Positions 23,318 to 23,922 of a stretch of 23,922 nucleotides of DNA are shown piece after piece. A program made the translations under genes and the position numbers. The DNA comes from a virus. The DNA is taken from IMG/VR virus record IMGVR_UViG_3300010157_000250, positions 1 to 23,922 of that record; one strand, 5' to 3'. Below the pieces are notes generated by a model that did not search any database, had not been told where the DNA came from, and saw nothing but the letters and a program-made list of their open reading frames with translations. Every line of letters starts with the position of its first letter. Within the stretch, counting starts at the first letter, position 1.

Positions 23318-23623
23318 TTAGTTGAATTTTACCTTATATTTCCCCTCTGCATATATTCTTAACTCGTTGTATAGTTCTTCATACGGTGCAAGTGGGTCTG
23401 ATTCTATTGCGCTTTTTACCCCTTCAGCCTTTGCCTTTTTAAAATCGTTTGACGATTGAACAATGCCGGGATGTTCAATGCAAAGGTACTCTGATAGTTG
23501 CTTTTCGTCCATATATTTACCAATCCGAAAATCTAAAATTATCCTATCGTGAAGAATTAAAGCTGTGGCTCCCCATTTCTCAATAAATACTGATTCTCTG
23601 ATTGTTTCAAAAGTGTTTTTCAT
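23318..23623 (-). CDS. hypothetical protein
   Basis: A 101-residue soluble, charged protein that I do not recognise. It has no signal peptide, membrane segment or obvious metal motif. The C-terminal half (ESDPLAPYEELYNELRIYAEG) looks helical. It begins 13 nt after the HNH gene and ends 9 nt before the methyltransferase, so it is probably cotranscribed with both. The ATG at 23623 is preceded by an A-rich stretch, typical of starts in this window. The reading frame is supported by its tight fit between two recognisable genes. Confidence 0.65.
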   Translation of the reverse strand: MKNTFETIRESVFIEKWGATALILHDRIILDFRIGKYMDEKQLSEYLCIEHPGIVQSSNDFKKAKAEGVKSAIESDPLAPYEELYNELRIYAEGKYKVKFN

Positions 23624-23636
23624 TTTTTTGGTGTTT

Positions 23637-23912
23637 TTATTTATGAATTCTACTTAAACTAAATCCTCGTTCCTTTGCCTCCTTTGGGTGTAATTCAATC
23701 CAAACATGGCAATTCCAACACACGGCTAAAAAGTACTCGCTATTGCAAAGCAAATCATTTGTCCTGCCTTTTTTATGGTGAATCTCGTCTGCCACTTTTA
23801 AACATTCCTGTAAATTCGCCTCACATACCGGGTGCGCTTCCAAGTATTCCAACCTTACTTTGGAGTAGTCCCTATTCTGCTGCGCTCTTTTCTTGCTTAC
23901 CTTGCGAATCAT
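23637..23912 (-). CDS. HNH endonuclease
   Basis: This 91-residue protein looks like a small phage HNH nuclease. Cys30 is followed by the core EIHHKKGR (residues 43-50), with His45/His46 as the probable metal-binding and catalytic histidines. Asn57 follows in a CNSEY stretch, and a second half CWNCHVWIELHP (65-76) contains a CxxCH pair and a final histidine. The N-terminus is basic (KKRAQQNR). In many cos-type phages an HNH protein beside the terminase genes takes part in packaging-site cleavage; here the terminase genes lie about 1.5 kb downstream, so that role is plausible but inferred. The ATG sits 10 nt from the window edge and the protein looks complete. It could instead be a free-standing homing-type nuclease. 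Confidence 0.8.
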   Translation of the reverse strand: MIRKVSKKRAQQNRDYSKVRLEYLEAHPVCEANLQECLKVADEIHHKKGRTNDLLCNSEYFLAVCWNCHVWIELHPKEAKERGFSLSRIHK

Positions 23913-23922
23913 AGCCCTAACT

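Noticed and set aside
889-23914. All plus-strand open reading frames of 60-172 codons
   Set aside because: Each lies opposite a well-supported minus-strand gene, shows no family features and has no operon context; they are shadows of the coding strand.
1-23922. Temperate or defence system genes (integrase, repressor, toxin-antitoxin, retron, tRNA)
   Set aside because: No reading frame or RNA structure for any of these was found; the RHH protein has no toxin partner beside it.

Overview
The window is a continuous piece of the structural-gene region of a contractile-tailed (myovirus-type) phage or prophage of a Bacteroidota host. Every gene I can support is on the minus strand, so the genome reads from the right end of the window to the left. 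The host assignment is inference from three things: a TTG-N18-TATATTTG promoter of the Bacteroidota type, very weak or absent Shine-Dalgarno signals, and a fibre whose repeats and C-terminus are typical of Bacteroidota surface and phage proteins. There are no integrase, repressor or attachment sites, so I cannot tell a prophage from a free phage.

Layout in reading order. 23912-20144 is the packaging block: HNH endonuclease, an unknown protein, a ParB-like/adenine methyltransferase fusion, small terminase and large terminase. A 148-bp gap with a clear promoter follows. 19995-12900 is a first late block: Mu gp36-like connector, Mu gp29-like portal, a small unknown, MuF-like minor head protein, a small unknown, gpG-like morphogenesis protein, a tail-terminator-like protein, baseplate J, a protein in the gpI position, a short fibre, and a 48-residue ribbon-helix-helix protein. 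A strong intrinsic terminator stands at 12847-12875. 12780-345 is the second late block: ClpP-type protease/scaffold, major capsid protein, a signal-peptide-bearing small protein, a LEM/HeH-like protein, tail sheath, tail tube, tail assembly chaperone with a -1 programmed frameshift, tape measure, baseplate hub and spike (D-, V-, gp25- and X-like), and a 720-residue fibre with an N-terminal signal peptide. A holin-like protein (339-106) and a gene cut by the window edge (102-1) close the window.

Genes are packed tightly, with many TAATG or ATGA stop/start overlaps, so translational coupling is probably widespread. The head genes are Mu-like and the tail genes P2/Mu-like, but the order is mosaic: gp36 lies before the portal, and the J/I/fibre genes sit among the head genes rather than after gp25.

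The points most worth a second look are: (1) a 28-bp tandem repeat at the methyltransferase/small terminase junction whose copy number decides whether the two proteins are separate, overlapping or fused; (2) the A9 slippery site giving a 181-residue chaperone product that ordinary gene calling misses; (3) two proteins in the structural cluster that begin with near-identical Sec signal peptides; and (4) an RHH protein plus terminator that divides the late region in two.
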